Assembly (NCBI GenBank): GCA_013286945.1
Contig: JABDET010000003.1
Span: 1-54,042, forward strand
Direction: 5' to 3'
Length of the DNA stretch: 54,042 bases
Source: Candidatus Melainabacteria bacterium
GTDB lineage: Bacteria > Vulcanimicrobiota > JABDET01
How positions within the stretch are numbered: position 1 is the first letter of the stretch; every line of letters starts with the position of its first letter. Below are positions 1 through 8,570 of this stretch, in pieces. Below the pieces are notes generated by a model. That model was not told where the DNA came from, did no database searches, and saw nothing but the letters and a program-made list of their open reading frames with translations. The translations under genes were made by a program, and so were the position numbers.

Positions 1-207
1 GCGCCCCAGATCATCGGTTCCAAGCCAGGCTTCGTGGGACGGAGGAAACAGGCGATGGGTGAGGTCAATGGTGATCGGATTCTTGGGCGAAAGCCACGGG
101 GCAAAAAAAGCAAACGAGAAGAGAACGAACAGGATGAAGAGACTGAACCAAGCCCCAGAATGTTTCCAGAATCTCCGAGACATGCGGAGCATTTCCATGC
201 GAATCAC
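1..207 (-). CDS. ABC dipeptide/oligopeptide permease, N-terminus (partial, runs off the left edge)
   Basis: Read on the minus strand, this is the N-terminus of a DppC/OppC-type inner-membrane permease. It has a basic start, one hydrophobic helix (residues about 20-40), a FAPWLSP-like turn, and the family hallmark AWLGTDDLGR just before the window edge. GTG at 207 has AAAGG seven bases upstream; ATG at 198 is an alternative. In the family this protein pairs with DppB and an ATPase to import peptides. A DppC C-terminal fragment lies on the opposite strand at 3615-4151, so this may be the other half of a gene split by inversion. The DppC assignment is secure from the motif; whether the gene is intact cannot be seen. 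Confidence 0.8.
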   Translation of the reverse strand, partial: MIRMEMLRMSRRFWKHSGAWFSLFILFVLFSFAFFAPWLSPKNPITIDLTHRLFPPSHEAWLGTDDLGR

Positions 208-238
208 AAGAAAGCCTTTCAAAGCCGCTGGCTCAATA

Positions 239-261
239 GTTCGAAGTGGACTTCTTCGAAC
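239..261. repeat. Perfect 8-bp inverted repeat between divergent genes
   Basis: GTTCGAAG and CTTCGAAC are separated by 7 bases in the short gap between the leftward permease and the rightward GHMP kinase. There is no T-tract, so it is more likely an operator or leader hairpin than a terminator. Function is inferred only from position. Confidence 0.4.
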
Positions 262-322
262 CGAAAATTTGATCTTCCGCAGAAGGAATACGATTCGTTA
301 GGTTTGAATCGCTTCACACGGT

Positions 323-1345
323 ATGGGAGTGATTGCGCGAACACCGAACCGAGTCGATTTTGCGGGGGGAACCCTCGATATTTATCCGTTGTACTTGTTT
401 GAAGATGGAAGTGTCACCGTCAATGTGGCCATTCAAGTTTACAGTACTGCCGAAGTTGAAAAACGAAATGATTCCGAAATTCATTTTCATTCTCACGATC
501 TGAAAAAAGAACTTTCGTTTCGATCGATCGAGGAATGCCGCCCCCAAAACGAGTTGGATTTGCTGATTCGTGCTGTTCGGCATTACCGTCCTTCCAAGGG
601 GATGAAGCTTTCAACAAAAAATGAAGCCCCTCAAGGATCTGGTCTTGGAGCTTCCTCGGCCCTATTAATGGCAGTAAGTGCGGCGATGGCCGAGTTCAAT
701 GGGAACAAGCTTAGCATTCAGCAAATCATCGATATCGGGGCAAACTTAGAAGCTCAAACCATTCGAATTCCCACCGGAAAGCAAGATTACTTGGCTGCCA
801 TGCATGGGGGATTGAATGCTTTTGTCTTCGATGAGTCAGGGATAAAGCGAGAGCCCATTCTTTACCAGGATCAAGAAATCGAATCTCTGGAATCGCGAAT
901 CATTCTTTCGTACACCGGAATCCCTCACTTTTCTGGAGAGAACAACTGGACGATCATGCGCCGCTACATTGACGGGGAATCGAGCACGGTCAACGCGTTA
1001 CGAAGAATCAAGTCAACCGCTTTGAAAATGCGGGAAGCAGTTCTAGCGCGGAACTGGGATGAGATCGGTGATGCCCTCAAAGAAGAGTGGGAAAATCGGA
1101 AAGCGCTGGCTGAAGGGGTGACCACACCGGTCGTGGAGCACTTGATGGCAAAAGCCAAAGAGGGTGGAGCGAAAACGAGCAAGCTTTGTGGCGCTGGTGG
1201 TGGAGGCTGCATGATGACCTGGGTTGAGCCAGACAAGAAAAAGAAAGTAGCCGATGTCTTAAAGCAAGAAGGGGCAGAAATTCTTCCCTTCAAGGTTTCG
1301 AAATCAGGGCTTGAAGTCAAGCAAAAGACGCACGTGGTTCCGTGA
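323..1345 (+). CDS. GHMP-family sugar kinase
   Basis: A 340-residue kinase of the galactokinase/homoserine/mevalonate/phosphomevalonate fold. Motif 1 (RTPNRVDFAGGTLD) is at residues 6-19, the phosphate loop QGSGLGASSAL at about 104-114, and the C-terminal CGAGGGGCM loop near 290-300. Length and motifs resemble sugar-1-kinases and the heptose-7-phosphate kinase HddA more than mevalonate kinase. It would phosphorylate a sugar with ATP in the cytoplasm, perhaps for nucleotide-sugar synthesis. The stop codon just upstream at 305 leaves ATG 323 as the only reasonable start, although no Shine-Dalgarno sequence is visible. It converges on the unknown gene that ends at 1357. The family call is firm; the substrate is unknown. 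Confidence 0.8.
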   Translation: MGVIARTPNRVDFAGGTLDIYPLYLFEDGSVTVNVAIQVYSTAEVEKRNDSEIHFHSHDLKKELSFRSIEECRPQNELDLLIRAVRHYRPSKGMKLSTKNEAPQGSGLGASSALLMAVSAAMAEFNGNKLSIQQIIDIGANLEAQTIRIPTGKQDYLAAMHGGLNAFVFDESGIKREPILYQDQEIESLESRIILSYTGIPHFSGENNWTIMRRYIDGESSTVNALRRIKSTALKMREAVLARNWDEIGDALKEEWENRKALAEGVTTPVVEHLMAKAKEGGAKTSKLCGAGGGGCMMTWVEPDKKKKVADVLKQEGAEILPFKVSKSGLEVKQKTHVVP

Positions 1346-1356
1346 TCTTCCTCGTA

Positions 1357-2136
1357 TTATCCTAATCCATTCGCACCAAAGCCAACGTGATGACCAATAA
1401 CAACATGTCCTGCTGGTAGTCTATGACCCTTGAGGCGTGCCTCCATCAGGGAGGACTGCACTCCACGGTGAATGGCTGTCCAGGGCTGAAGGACTTGGTA
1501 GGTTTCGCTCGCGCTTGCTGTGTAAGCTTTGACAGCAACATGTTGAAGAGCACCCCCAACGGTTTCCACAGGGTAGCCTTGTCCTTGCAGATGAAGGACA
1601 CAACCTACGCTAGCATCAAGCATAGTGGGTGCATTCGCCCAGAGCGAGCGGTTGTTAATGGTGCCTTGTTCCGCACCAGGGGCAAAAAGAGAAAGGAGTT
1701 GTTTTTCAAGTTTTGTTTGTTGAGTAGGGGTGTCGCCGCTCTCTGGGAATGCCTTCTTTGGTGGGGACTGATCTCCAAAAAGGAGTCGTTGTGCAACGAA
1801 ATGAAATGCATCGACAGCTCCCGCTTGGGTCGCTTGGGTTAGAAGACCACGGCACTTATCCGCGAGTGCTTCACAACTTTCTTGATTATTGTAGGGAGGA
1901 GTCACAGTCTCAATCAGTTCTCTTCGCGCGACGATTCCGTCACGCTGTGGTGGCACCTGCCCGCTAAAAGGATTCAAGTCATACGTGTCACGCCACGAAG
2001 CAATGTGCCCTCGAAAGATGTCATCATAGAATGCGCTCGGTTTGGCCCTGAGTAAGCCCGTGCCTATGAATTTTTCCAAGACACCAAGAAAAAAACGGTT
2101 TGTATCTCCTATTGGATCTTGATTATGAATAACCAT
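1357..2136 (-). CDS. Unknown protein, candidate member of the accessory regulon
   Basis: About 259 residues with no family I recognise, no signal peptide and no transmembrane segment. The middle contains Gln/Pro/Thr-rich stretches. Translation can begin at ATG 2145, but AAGGAG lies only two bases before it; ATG 2136 (AAGGAG 11 bases upstream) or an ATT between them fits better. Upstream, on the opposite face of the transporter stop, lies an element like that of the accessory block 22 kb away, followed by a GGTAAACT -10-like box, so I infer shared regulation. It converges on the GHMP kinase with an 11-base gap. Confidence 0.6.
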   Translation of the reverse strand: MVIHNQDPIGDTNRFFLGVLEKFIGTGLLRAKPSAFYDDIFRGHIASWRDTYDLNPFSGQVPPQRDGIVARRELIETVTPPYNNQESCEALADKCRGLLTQATQAGAVDAFHFVAQRLLFGDQSPPKKAFPESGDTPTQQTKLEKQLLSLFAPGAEQGTINNRSLWANAPTMLDASVGCVLHLQGQGYPVETVGGALQHVAVKAYTASASETYQVLQPWTAIHRGVQSSLMEARLKGHRLPAGHVVIGHHVGFGANGLG

Positions 2137-2187
2137 AATGAACATTGCTCCTTGTAAACAATTGGTATCACTGGGAATACTTTTTCT

Positions 2188-2243
2188 AGTTTACCCCATT
2201 TAGTGCGGAAATGGCAAGAGAAGATTGTTACAAACTTGTTAAT
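2188..2243 (-). promoter_or_regulatory. Candidate activator site and -10 box for the unknown gene at 1357-2136
   Basis: On the plus strand GTTACAAA (2227-2234), CTT and GTTAAT (2238-2243) form an imperfect inverted repeat of the TTAACAA half-site. The minus strand carries TAAACT at 2193-2188, inside GGGTAAACTAG, which resembles the GGTATACT boxes of the accessory block. Motif centre to -10 is about 42 bp. A second TTGTTTACAA lies at 2147-2156, next to the ribosome binding site. Confidence 0.4.
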
Positions 2244-3121
2244 TCTTCGATACCCCCGTGAAAGCCGGTGAGAAAAAGGCCGGCAATGATAGCGGCCCCA
2301 CCGATGATTTGCAAGAATTGCGGGGTTTCGCCAAGCATGGGCCATGCCACAAGAAGACCAACCAAAGGGATAAGATTGCTGTAGGCTGAAGTCCGCGCAT
2401 TTCCTCGTTCTCCAATGGCCCGATACCAGAGAACTTGGGCAAGTGCGATTGAGAGAATGGCGCTGTAGAAAAGAGCTCCCCAATCTCGCCCGGTGATGAT
2501 ACTCCAGTTCTGATGAAGCAAGGATGGAATAGAACAGAGAAACAAGAAGAACGCGCCAGTCCAAAGGGTTGCCGCCGTGGTGGCCATCGCTCCGTACTTG
2601 CGAACAAGAGGGGCAGAGGCCACAATGTAGATAGACCAGACAATCCCGGCCAAGAAAACCGTAAGATCCCCGCGAAGGGTTCCCTTTCCAAGCCCAATGG
2701 CGGAATGACTTCCGATCACAACAAGCCCCACCCCGAACAACGAGGCGAAAATGCCACCCCACATCCGTGGACTTACTTTTTCTTTTTCCAGCATGACCGC
2801 AAAAAGAGCTACAAAAACAGGGGTTGTGGCCAGAATCAAGCTTGTGTTTCCGGCCAAAGTCCAGCTGACACCAAGAATAAAAAGAATTTGGTAAAAAGTG
2901 TTTCCAAGAAGTCCAACCACAATCACTTTCCCCCAATCTTTTCTGAATGAGGGGAAAGTTCGGTTGTATCCTTTGAAGAGAATGAAAATCACCAGTGAGG
3001 CAATCAAGAATCGAATTCCATTGAAGGTGAGTGGAGAAAAATGATTCAGTGCTTCTTTCACAATGGAGTAGTTCAGTCCCCAAACAAAGACAAGGAAAAG
3101 AAGAGACAAATCGGTCATCAA
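2228..3121 (-). CDS. EamA/DMT-superfamily transporter
   Basis: A 297-residue inner-membrane protein of about ten hydrophobic helices, arranged as two EamA repeats. The first begins near residue 5 (LSLLFLVFVWGLNYSIVKEA), the second near residue 145 (RGDLTVFLAGIVWSIYIVAS). Length is typical for drug/metabolite transporters, which export amino acids, metabolites or drugs by proton antiport; the substrate cannot be deduced. ATG 3121 or ATG 3118 may be used. The start lies four bases past the stop of the zinc-ribbon gene, so the two are probably co-transcribed. Confidence 0.85.
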   Translation of the reverse strand: MMTDLSLLFLVFVWGLNYSIVKEALNHFSPLTFNGIRFLIASLVIFILFKGYNRTFPSFRKDWGKVIVVGLLGNTFYQILFILGVSWTLAGNTSLILATTPVFVALFAVMLEKEKVSPRMWGGIFASLFGVGLVVIGSHSAIGLGKGTLRGDLTVFLAGIVWSIYIVASAPLVRKYGAMATTAATLWTGAFFLFLCSIPSLLHQNWSIITGRDWGALFYSAILSIALAQVLWYRAIGERGNARTSAYSNLIPLVGLLVAWPMLGETPQFLQIIGGAAIIAGLFLTGFHGGIEELTSL

Positions 3122-3125
3122 TTGA

Positions 3126-3518
3126 CTATCTGCGTGACATTCCGAACATTCCGGCGGAAAATAACATGAGGAGGATGGTCAGAATCAGATACCCAAATCC
3201 AAAAATTCCTCCGACCCAAACCCCCACCAGTGCATGGACTCGACCTTTTGCTTCAGGATGTTCCCTTGCATAGCTTAATCCTTTTATCCCTAAGATGAAG
3301 GCAGTGATGCCGAGAAGAATTCCAAGACACGGAATCAGCGAGAAAACCCCGAGGTAATAGGCAATGAGGGCATAAGGGTTTTTGTACGGAATGATGGTCG
3401 AAACCACTGAATCATCACTTGGGCTCGGTATTTGCGATAGAACAGGAAGTGGTTTTCCACATTTTTGACATTGAGGGAGAGCATTATCATTTGATGTGCC
3501 GCAGTCTGGACAGTACAT
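3126..3518 (-). CDS. Zinc-ribbon membrane protein with DUF4190-like domain
   Basis: A 130-residue protein. An N-terminal zinc ribbon (CPDC at 3-6, CQKC at 17-20) is followed by a polar linker and two hydrophobic helices (about 50-75 and 103-125). These are separated by the YAREHPEAKGR segment characteristic of DUF4190-type proteins. The start is well supported: AGGAGG is followed by TTCACC and ATG. It lies 15 bases after the stop of a truncated upstream gene and immediately before the EamA gene. Members are small membrane proteins of unknown function. Confidence 0.75.
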   Translation of the reverse strand: MYCPDCGTSNDNALPQCQKCGKPLPVLSQIPSPSDDSVVSTIIPYKNPYALIAYYLGVFSLIPCLGILLGITAFILGIKGLSYAREHPEAKGRVHALVGVWVGGIFGFGYLILTILLMLFSAGMFGMSRR

Positions 3519-3533
3519 GGTGAACCTCCTGGT

Positions 3534-3614
3534 TTAGTTTTTTCCTAATTCACCGGAGCTGATTAAGTGAATAATTTCTTCCAAATCCCCTTTCATGAAT
3601 CGGTCTTCTTCAAG
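3534..3614 (-). pseudogene. C-terminal tail of an unidentified gene, truncated at a rearrangement junction
   Basis: About 26 codons ending in EEIIHLISSGELGKN. The helical tail resembles the end of zinc-dependent alcohol dehydrogenases, but it is too short for a firm assignment. Its stop sits 15 bases before the well-initiated zinc-ribbon gene, which is normal operon spacing. Beyond about 3614 the same frame is merely antisense to a DppC fragment, so the 5' part of the gene is missing. It could also be an accidental open frame. Confidence 0.4.
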
Positions 3615-4151
3615 GGGTATTATGGTGGATGGATCGATCAATCCTTGATGGGTTGTATGGACATTCTCCTTGCTTTTCCAAGCATTCTTTTGGCGATCGC
3701 GATTGTGGCCATTCTTGGACCAAGCCTTCCCAATGCTACCCTCGCCATCGGCATTGTGGGGATTCCGCTCTTTGCACGACTCACACGAGGCCAAGTCTTA
3801 GCCATCAAACCCTTGGAATACGTGGAAGCGGCACGCGCTATCGGAAACCCAAATTGGCGTATTCTCTTGTTTCACATCCTCCCCAACTGTTCAGGAATCT
3901 TGATTGTGCAATTGGCTCTGGGTCTTGGAGGTGCAATTTTGGATCTGGCTGGACTCAGTTTCCTTGGCCTCGGGGCTCAACCCCCGGCTCCTGAATGGGG
4001 CGCCATGCTTTCCGATACGGTCCGCTTCCTTGAGAAAGCCCCTTGGACCGTGATCTTCCCAGGCCTGATGATCACCTTCACCGTTTTGGGCTTTAACTTA
4101 TTGGGAGACCGATTCCGGGATTGGCTTGACCCTCGGCGTTCTCTCATCTAA
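3567..4151 (+). pseudogene. Peptide ABC transporter permease, C-terminal fragment (DppC/OppC type)
   Basis: Recognisable DppC sequence starts abruptly at GYYGGW (3615) and runs to a normal end (DRFRDWLDP). It includes the EAA loop with EAARAIG and the terminal FPGLMITFTVLGFNLLGDRFRD helix region. About the first 100 residues, present in complete family members, are missing, and the 15 codons before 3615 are unrelated. There is no start signal, so it is probably not functional. The 3' end overlaps the comEC 3' end by 54 bases in convergent orientation. The matching N-terminal type of sequence sits in opposite orientation at the left edge of the window. Confidence 0.8.
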
Positions 4152-6392
4152 AAGCAATTCGAACCCAATCGTTCCATCATGATCGGTTCGGTAAACATAA
4201 GGAATCCTTTTCCGAAGTCTTTTGAGTGTGAGAGGGGATGGATGATGGTAAAGATTGTGCTCGCCGACAGAAACCACTGCGATCCGCGGGGATACCGCTC
4301 TTAAGAAATCTTCCGTGGACGACGTGCCACTTCCATGATGCGGAACTTTTAAGATCTGACTTCGGAGTAAGCTTTTTGGATGGAGGTGGTTAAGGAGCGC
4401 TTTTTCTCCTTCCAGCTCGACATCACCAGCAAACAAAATCTTGACATCACCAATCTCAAGCTGGCTCACCACGGAGTTGTTGTTGAGATCCGAATGCGTT
4501 CCGTGCAATAACGGAAACTCCGGCCAATAAAGATTGAGGGTTGCACCTTCGGCAAGCTGGATTTTCTCGTGGTCATGAACAAAGAGTAATGGAATCTTGC
4601 ATTTCTTTGCTTCTGCTAAGAATGTCTTATACAGCGGCGAAGGGGTCGAAAGATCTGGAAGCCAAATCCGTTTGACTTTGAAATGTTGTAGAACCGCCAA
4701 CATTCCCCCCAGATGATCCAGATGCGGATGCGTGAGAAGAATCCCATCAAGAACATTCACTCCGCGCGCACGAAGTGCGGGAACCACTACGCGTTCACCC
4801 ACCGAAAATCCATCGAGTTCTGTTTCCGTTGGACTTCCCCCTGCATCCAAGAGAAAAGTCTTTCTTTGAATCGAAAGAATGGCCGAGTCTCCTTGCCCTA
4901 CATCCAAAAAAGTAATGCGTGTCGGTGGACTCACGAAAAAACTTCGAATCCAAAAACATGCGAGTAACCCAGACGTCGTTGCGAACAAGATCTTTCCTTG
5001 CCGAGTCTTGATCAGCCACAAGCCAACTAAACTCAGATAGAAAAGAAAAATAGTCAAAAGGTTAGGGGTACTGACGGATTGATAGGCCAAAGGAATCTCA
5101 CTGCAAACTTTGACAATCCAAAGCATCAGGCTTAACACGACTTGGTGACAAGAAGAAACCATCATAGCGGCTGATTTCCAGAGAAAGCTTAGCCCAAAGC
5201 TTAAGCTTCCGAGAAACATCGAGACAGCGGATAAGGGAACAACCAAGAGATTAGCCAAAGGCGAAATCAAAGAAAACGTGTGAAAGTAATAAGCAAGAGG
5301 AATCAAGATCGGAAGTTGAGCGGAGATCGTCACGCTGATTGAATCCGCGATCCATTTTGGCAAGAAGCTTAATTTCAAAGCCAACGGCTCAAAAAAGAAA
5401 AGAATGCCAAAAACCGAGAGAAACGAAAGCTGAAATCCTGGATCAAAAAGCCAAAATGGATTAACGAGCAGCAAAATAAAAGCCACAAGGAGAAAAGCAT
5501 CCAAGCTATCTCGTCCTCGCCCTAACAAGAGGGCAATCGCCGCGCACAGCGCCATCAAGACTCCTCGCAAAAGGGGTGGTTCAGGCCCGATGAGAAAGGC
5601 ATAACCAAGAACGGCTAGCCCTGCACCAACCAATCGAACCTGAAATGGACATTGCCACAGAAGAAACCAAATGCCGAGGGAAACCAAGGCAACCTTCAGT
5701 CCTGAAGCCACCAAGAGATGATACGTTCCCGTAACGCGAAACTCATCCATGACATTGTCTTCGATTTGCCGATGATCCCCAAAGAAAATTCCTTTGGCTA
5801 GAGAATCATACGGTGCTAAAAGAGAAAACGAAAACCACGATTCCATCGACTCGCGACTTTGACTGGCCCATGAAAGAAAGGGACGGTTTTTCTCTTCTAT
5901 AGCCTTCGAGATAAAATAAAAATGATGGCAACCCTTTGCTTGGTATGCACTCCCCTTTCTTGAAAGTTCATCCAAGACCCCTTCGGCTTGAATTGTCGAG
6001 TGAAGAGAAAAATATTGGGGTGAGTAAACCAGAACCTTGGCTTGAAGCGGATGCCATCTCTGGCCAAAATAAGCCTGACTTGTTTTTCCTAAAAAGCGAT
6101 AGTGCTCCGGGGTTGCAACCGGTGTTTCATCCACCTCGAGCCTGAAAACCATCGTTTGGCCGTTTAATCCTTTTAACGAATCGTCTCGATATGAATCCGA
6201 AAGCATGCCATAGCGAAGACCTGCTACAGAAAAAAAGAGAAAGAAGATCGGCCAAAACCGCAAGCCTTTCCACAAAGAAGCCATGAGGCAAACCCCAAGG
6301 AGTCCCCACCAAAAAAGAGTGTGAACCCCAAGAAACTTCGCCACAAGGATCCCAAGAATTACAAAACCAAGCGGAAGAACAACGGGAGCCAC
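4098..6392 (-). CDS. comEC: ComEC/Rec2 competence DNA-uptake channel
   Basis: A 764-residue polytopic membrane protein. It has N-terminal helices with a DUF4131-like soluble domain, then a multi-helix Competence domain containing the HLLVASGLKV version of the usual HLLAVSGLHV. It ends in a metallo-beta-lactamase domain with LDVGQGDSA, THPHLDHLGG (about residue 555), FAGDVE and VPHHGSGTS. It forms the inner-membrane channel for single-stranded DNA during transformation; the C-terminal domain is a putative nuclease. GTG 6392 is chosen because GGAAGG lies eight bases upstream. It is the last gene of the aro run, 41 bases after aroQ. The last 16 residues are read through antisense permease sequence, so the natural C-terminus may have been altered. 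Confidence 0.93.
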   Translation of the reverse strand: MAPVVLPLGFVILGILVAKFLGVHTLFWWGLLGVCLMASLWKGLRFWPIFFLFFSVAGLRYGMLSDSYRDDSLKGLNGQTMVFRLEVDETPVATPEHYRFLGKTSQAYFGQRWHPLQAKVLVYSPQYFSLHSTIQAEGVLDELSRKGSAYQAKGCHHFYFISKAIEEKNRPFLSWASQSRESMESWFSFSLLAPYDSLAKGIFFGDHRQIEDNVMDEFRVTGTYHLLVASGLKVALVSLGIWFLLWQCPFQVRLVGAGLAVLGYAFLIGPEPPLLRGVLMALCAAIALLLGRGRDSLDAFLLVAFILLLVNPFWLFDPGFQLSFLSVFGILFFFEPLALKLSFLPKWIADSISVTISAQLPILIPLAYYFHTFSLISPLANLLVVPLSAVSMFLGSLSFGLSFLWKSAAMMVSSCHQVVLSLMLWIVKVCSEIPLAYQSVSTPNLLTIFLFYLSLVGLWLIKTRQGKILFATTSGLLACFWIRSFFVSPPTRITFLDVGQGDSAILSIQRKTFLLDAGGSPTETELDGFSVGERVVVPALRARGVNVLDGILLTHPHLDHLGGMLAVLQHFKVKRIWLPDLSTPSPLYKTFLAEAKKCKIPLLFVHDHEKIQLAEGATLNLYWPEFPLLHGTHSDLNNNSVVSQLEIGDVKILFAGDVELEGEKALLNHLHPKSLLRSQILKVPHHGSGTSSTEDFLRAVSPRIAVVSVGEHNLYHHPSPLTLKRLRKRIPYVYRTDHDGTIGFELLLDERTPRVKPIPESVSQ

Positions 6393-6433
6393 CTTATTGG
6401 CCTTCCAAGGTACTTTGAAATCCCCTGCCAGTC

Positions 6434-6883
6434 TTAAACGACGGTTAAGCGGCGGAGGCCGAGCTCTCGTAAAGCCTGAAGCGCTAGGTGATAACTTAGG
6501 TGGCCGAATCCGCTAATCTGGCCGATGCAAACCGGGGAAATGATCGAACGTTTGCGAAATTCTTCTCGGGCAAAAACGTTGGAAAGGTGAACTTCAACCA
6601 CGGGAATTTTCACGGCGGCAATCACGTCTCGTAACGCATAGCTTGAATGGGTTAACGCCCCCGCGTTCAAAACAATTCCTGAAGCCCAGGTTCGGGCCTC
6701 TTGGATTGCGTCAACCAAATCTCCTTCGTGATTCGATTGGCGAATATCAACCACCATTCCTAATTCCTTTGCCCACCCTTCAATTTTTCGACCCAGCTCT
6801 TCAAAGGAATCTTTCCCGTAAATCTCTGGTTCTCGCTCACCGAGAAGATTGAGATTGGGGCCATTTAAAACAAGAATTTTCAT
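6434..6883 (-). CDS. aroQ: 3-dehydroquinate dehydratase, type II
   Basis: A 149-residue enzyme of the shikimate pathway that converts 3-dehydroquinate to 3-dehydroshikimate; family members form dodecamers. Visible motifs are LNGPNLNLLGEREPEIYG with the catalytic Tyr, LNAGALTHSSYALRD with the active-site Asn, and EVHLSN with the catalytic His. The first ATG (6889) overlaps the aroB stop but has AAGGA only two bases away. ATG 6883 has the same AAGGA eight bases upstream and gives the usual MKILVLNGPN start, so I use it. Confidence 0.95.
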   Translation of the reverse strand: MKILVLNGPNLNLLGEREPEIYGKDSFEELGRKIEGWAKELGMVVDIRQSNHEGDLVDAIQEARTWASGIVLNAGALTHSSYALRDVIAAVKIPVVEVHLSNVFAREEFRKRSIISPVCIGQISGFGHLSYHLALQALRELGLRRLTVV

Positions 6884-6885
6884 GG

Positions 6886-8040
6886 TCATTTTCCTTTTTC
6901 ACCCCTTAACTCGGTTAGCACATTCATCACCAGATTTTCTGGAATATTTTCTTTAACGACCGCTTTGCCCAGATCCGAAAGAAGAACAAAGCGAAGTGAT
7001 CCTGTCCGTTTCTTGTCTCGTCCCATGAGGCCAAGAAGTGTTTCAGGCAAGATATCCTCATAGCGAACAGAAAAACCAAGCTTCACCAAGAGGGCTTCCA
7101 CCAGACGGGTCGTCTTCCTAGAAAGCCGCAGAACCTTTTCAGACAAGAGACAGGCGCCTACCAATCCGATGGCCACCGCTTCTCCATGGGTATACCGCTC
7201 GTAGTGGGTAGCTGTTTCGATCGCATGAGCAAACGTGTGCCCTAAGTTCAAGAGCATCCGTTCGCCCCTTTCCTCAGGGTCGCGTTCAACGATCGCCAGT
7301 TTTCCTGAAATCGACCGCAGAAGAAGGGAGTCAAGAATTTCTTCCTTCTCTTTCTCTTTCGCACTCGAAAACTGGAACGCTTCTCGGAAAGCTTTTTCCC
7401 CTTCCAGCATGCACATCTTGATGATCTCAGCAAAGCCATTCCGAAATTCGCGTGCGGGGAGTGTCTTTAAAAATTGCGAATCAATGAAGGCAAACTGTGG
7501 GTGATAAAAGGTTCCCACCAAGTTTTTCCCTTCGAGAAGATTGATTCCCGTCTTTCCACCAATGGCGGCATCCGCTTGGGCAAGGAGTGTCGTGGGAATT
7601 AAGATCAGTGGAAGGCCCCGCATGTAGGTCGATGCCACAAATCCGACCAGATCGGTGATGACTCCCCCACCTAAAGCAACCACGAGGGTGGTCCGTCGTG
7701 CACTGATTTCTACCAATCGACTGTAAAGATTCTTCGCAGATTGCAAATTCTTGTTGATTTCTCCTCCGGAAATCTCAATGACCTGAACCGGGTGGCCTGC
7801 TTTTTCGAGTAAGCTTGTTACTTGATCTCCAAAAACAGTAAAAACAGTCTTGTCCGCAACCAAAGCAATATCCGAAAACTGAATTGAGGAAAGAGCGTTT
7901 GGAAGTTGCTCAAGTGATCCGCGACCAACCAGGAGTTGGACATTTCCATGGGGAGTTCGAAGTCGAAGTTTTCGGAGGGAACGACGGATTTTCGACGATT
8001 TCTTTGATTCGAGATCCAAGGTAAGCATCGATCCCTTCAT
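6886..8040 (-). CDS. aroB: 3-dehydroquinate synthase
   Basis: A 384-residue NAD- and metal-dependent cyclase that makes 3-dehydroquinate from DAHP, the second shikimate step. The nucleotide-binding GGGVITDLVGF is near residue 122, followed by IPTTLLAQADAAIGGKTGIN with the substrate-binding lysine. The metal ligands are in FAEIIKM, LNLGHTFAHAIE and THGEAVAIG. An N-terminal extension of about 30 residues (Ser/Lys/Arg-rich) precedes the domain. ATG 8040 follows aroK by eight bases with only a weak ribosome site. Confidence 0.95.
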   Translation of the reverse strand: MKGSMLTLDLESKKSSKIRRSLRKLRLRTPHGNVQLLVGRGSLEQLPNALSSIQFSDIALVADKTVFTVFGDQVTSLLEKAGHPVQVIEISGGEINKNLQSAKNLYSRLVEISARRTTLVVALGGGVITDLVGFVASTYMRGLPLILIPTTLLAQADAAIGGKTGINLLEGKNLVGTFYHPQFAFIDSQFLKTLPAREFRNGFAEIIKMCMLEGEKAFREAFQFSSAKEKEKEEILDSLLLRSISGKLAIVERDPEERGERMLLNLGHTFAHAIETATHYERYTHGEAVAIGLVGACLLSEKVLRLSRKTTRLVEALLVKLGFSVRYEDILPETLLGLMGRDKKRTGSLRFVLLSDLGKAVVKENIPENLVMNVLTELRGEKGK

Positions 8041-8048
8041 GGCTGCTT

Positions 8049-8570
8049 CTATTTTTCAGCTGCCAAATCAATGCCAAGCAATTCCAAGATCTTATCCGAC
8101 ACTTGCTCTGGCGTGAGTCCGGTGGTATCGACCTGAGTTCCTATTTTTTTATAGAGAGGTTCCCTTTCCTTGAGAAGCTCGAGTGCCGCATTCAACCCAC
8201 CCTTTAAGAGAGGCCGAGTCTTGTCCTTAGCCAAACGTTTCTTAAGCTCTTCTTCCGAAGCCACCAAACAAACAATGGCGGAATTCTCAGTGGCCATGGA
8301 CAATGTTTCTGGATCGAGCAGTGTGCCACCACCCGTAGAAATCACCACTTCGTTCATCGAAACAAGCCCTTCGAGACAGCGCTTTTCAAGCTTTCGAAAA
8401 TACGCTTCTCCTTTCCGTTCAAAGATTTCAGAAACCGGCATCCCTTCCGTGGTTTCGGCCAAACCATCCGCATCGAAAAAAAGCCACTTCAACTTGGAGG
8501 CCAACACCTTTCCAACCACGGTTTTTCCGGTCCCCATGAATCCGGTAATGATCACGCGTTTAGAGTTCAT
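8049..8570 (-). CDS. aroK: Shikimate kinase
   Basis: A 173-residue P-loop kinase that phosphorylates shikimate at O3. Walker A is GFMGTGKT (residues 10-17), followed by substrate-binding FFDADGLAE, FRKLEKR and the GGGTLL loop. The lid arginine lies in the TRPLLKGG region. Length is standard. The ATG shares four bases with the aroC stop (ATGA), indicating translational coupling in the aro operon. Confidence 0.94.
   Translation of the reverse strand: MNSKRVIITGFMGTGKTVVGKVLASKLKWLFFDADGLAETTEGMPVSEIFERKGEAYFRKLEKRCLEGLVSMNEVVISTGGGTLLDPETLSMATENSAIVCLVASEEELKKRLAKDKTRPLLKGGLNAALELLKEREPLYKKIGTQVDTTGLTPEQVSDKILELLGIDLAAEK

Noticed and set aside
2109-3083. Long 324-codon open frame on the minus strand over the EamA gene
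   Set aside because: It is a shifted frame inside the clear ten-helix transporter; its product is Cys/Trp/Ser-rich nonsense with no start signal.
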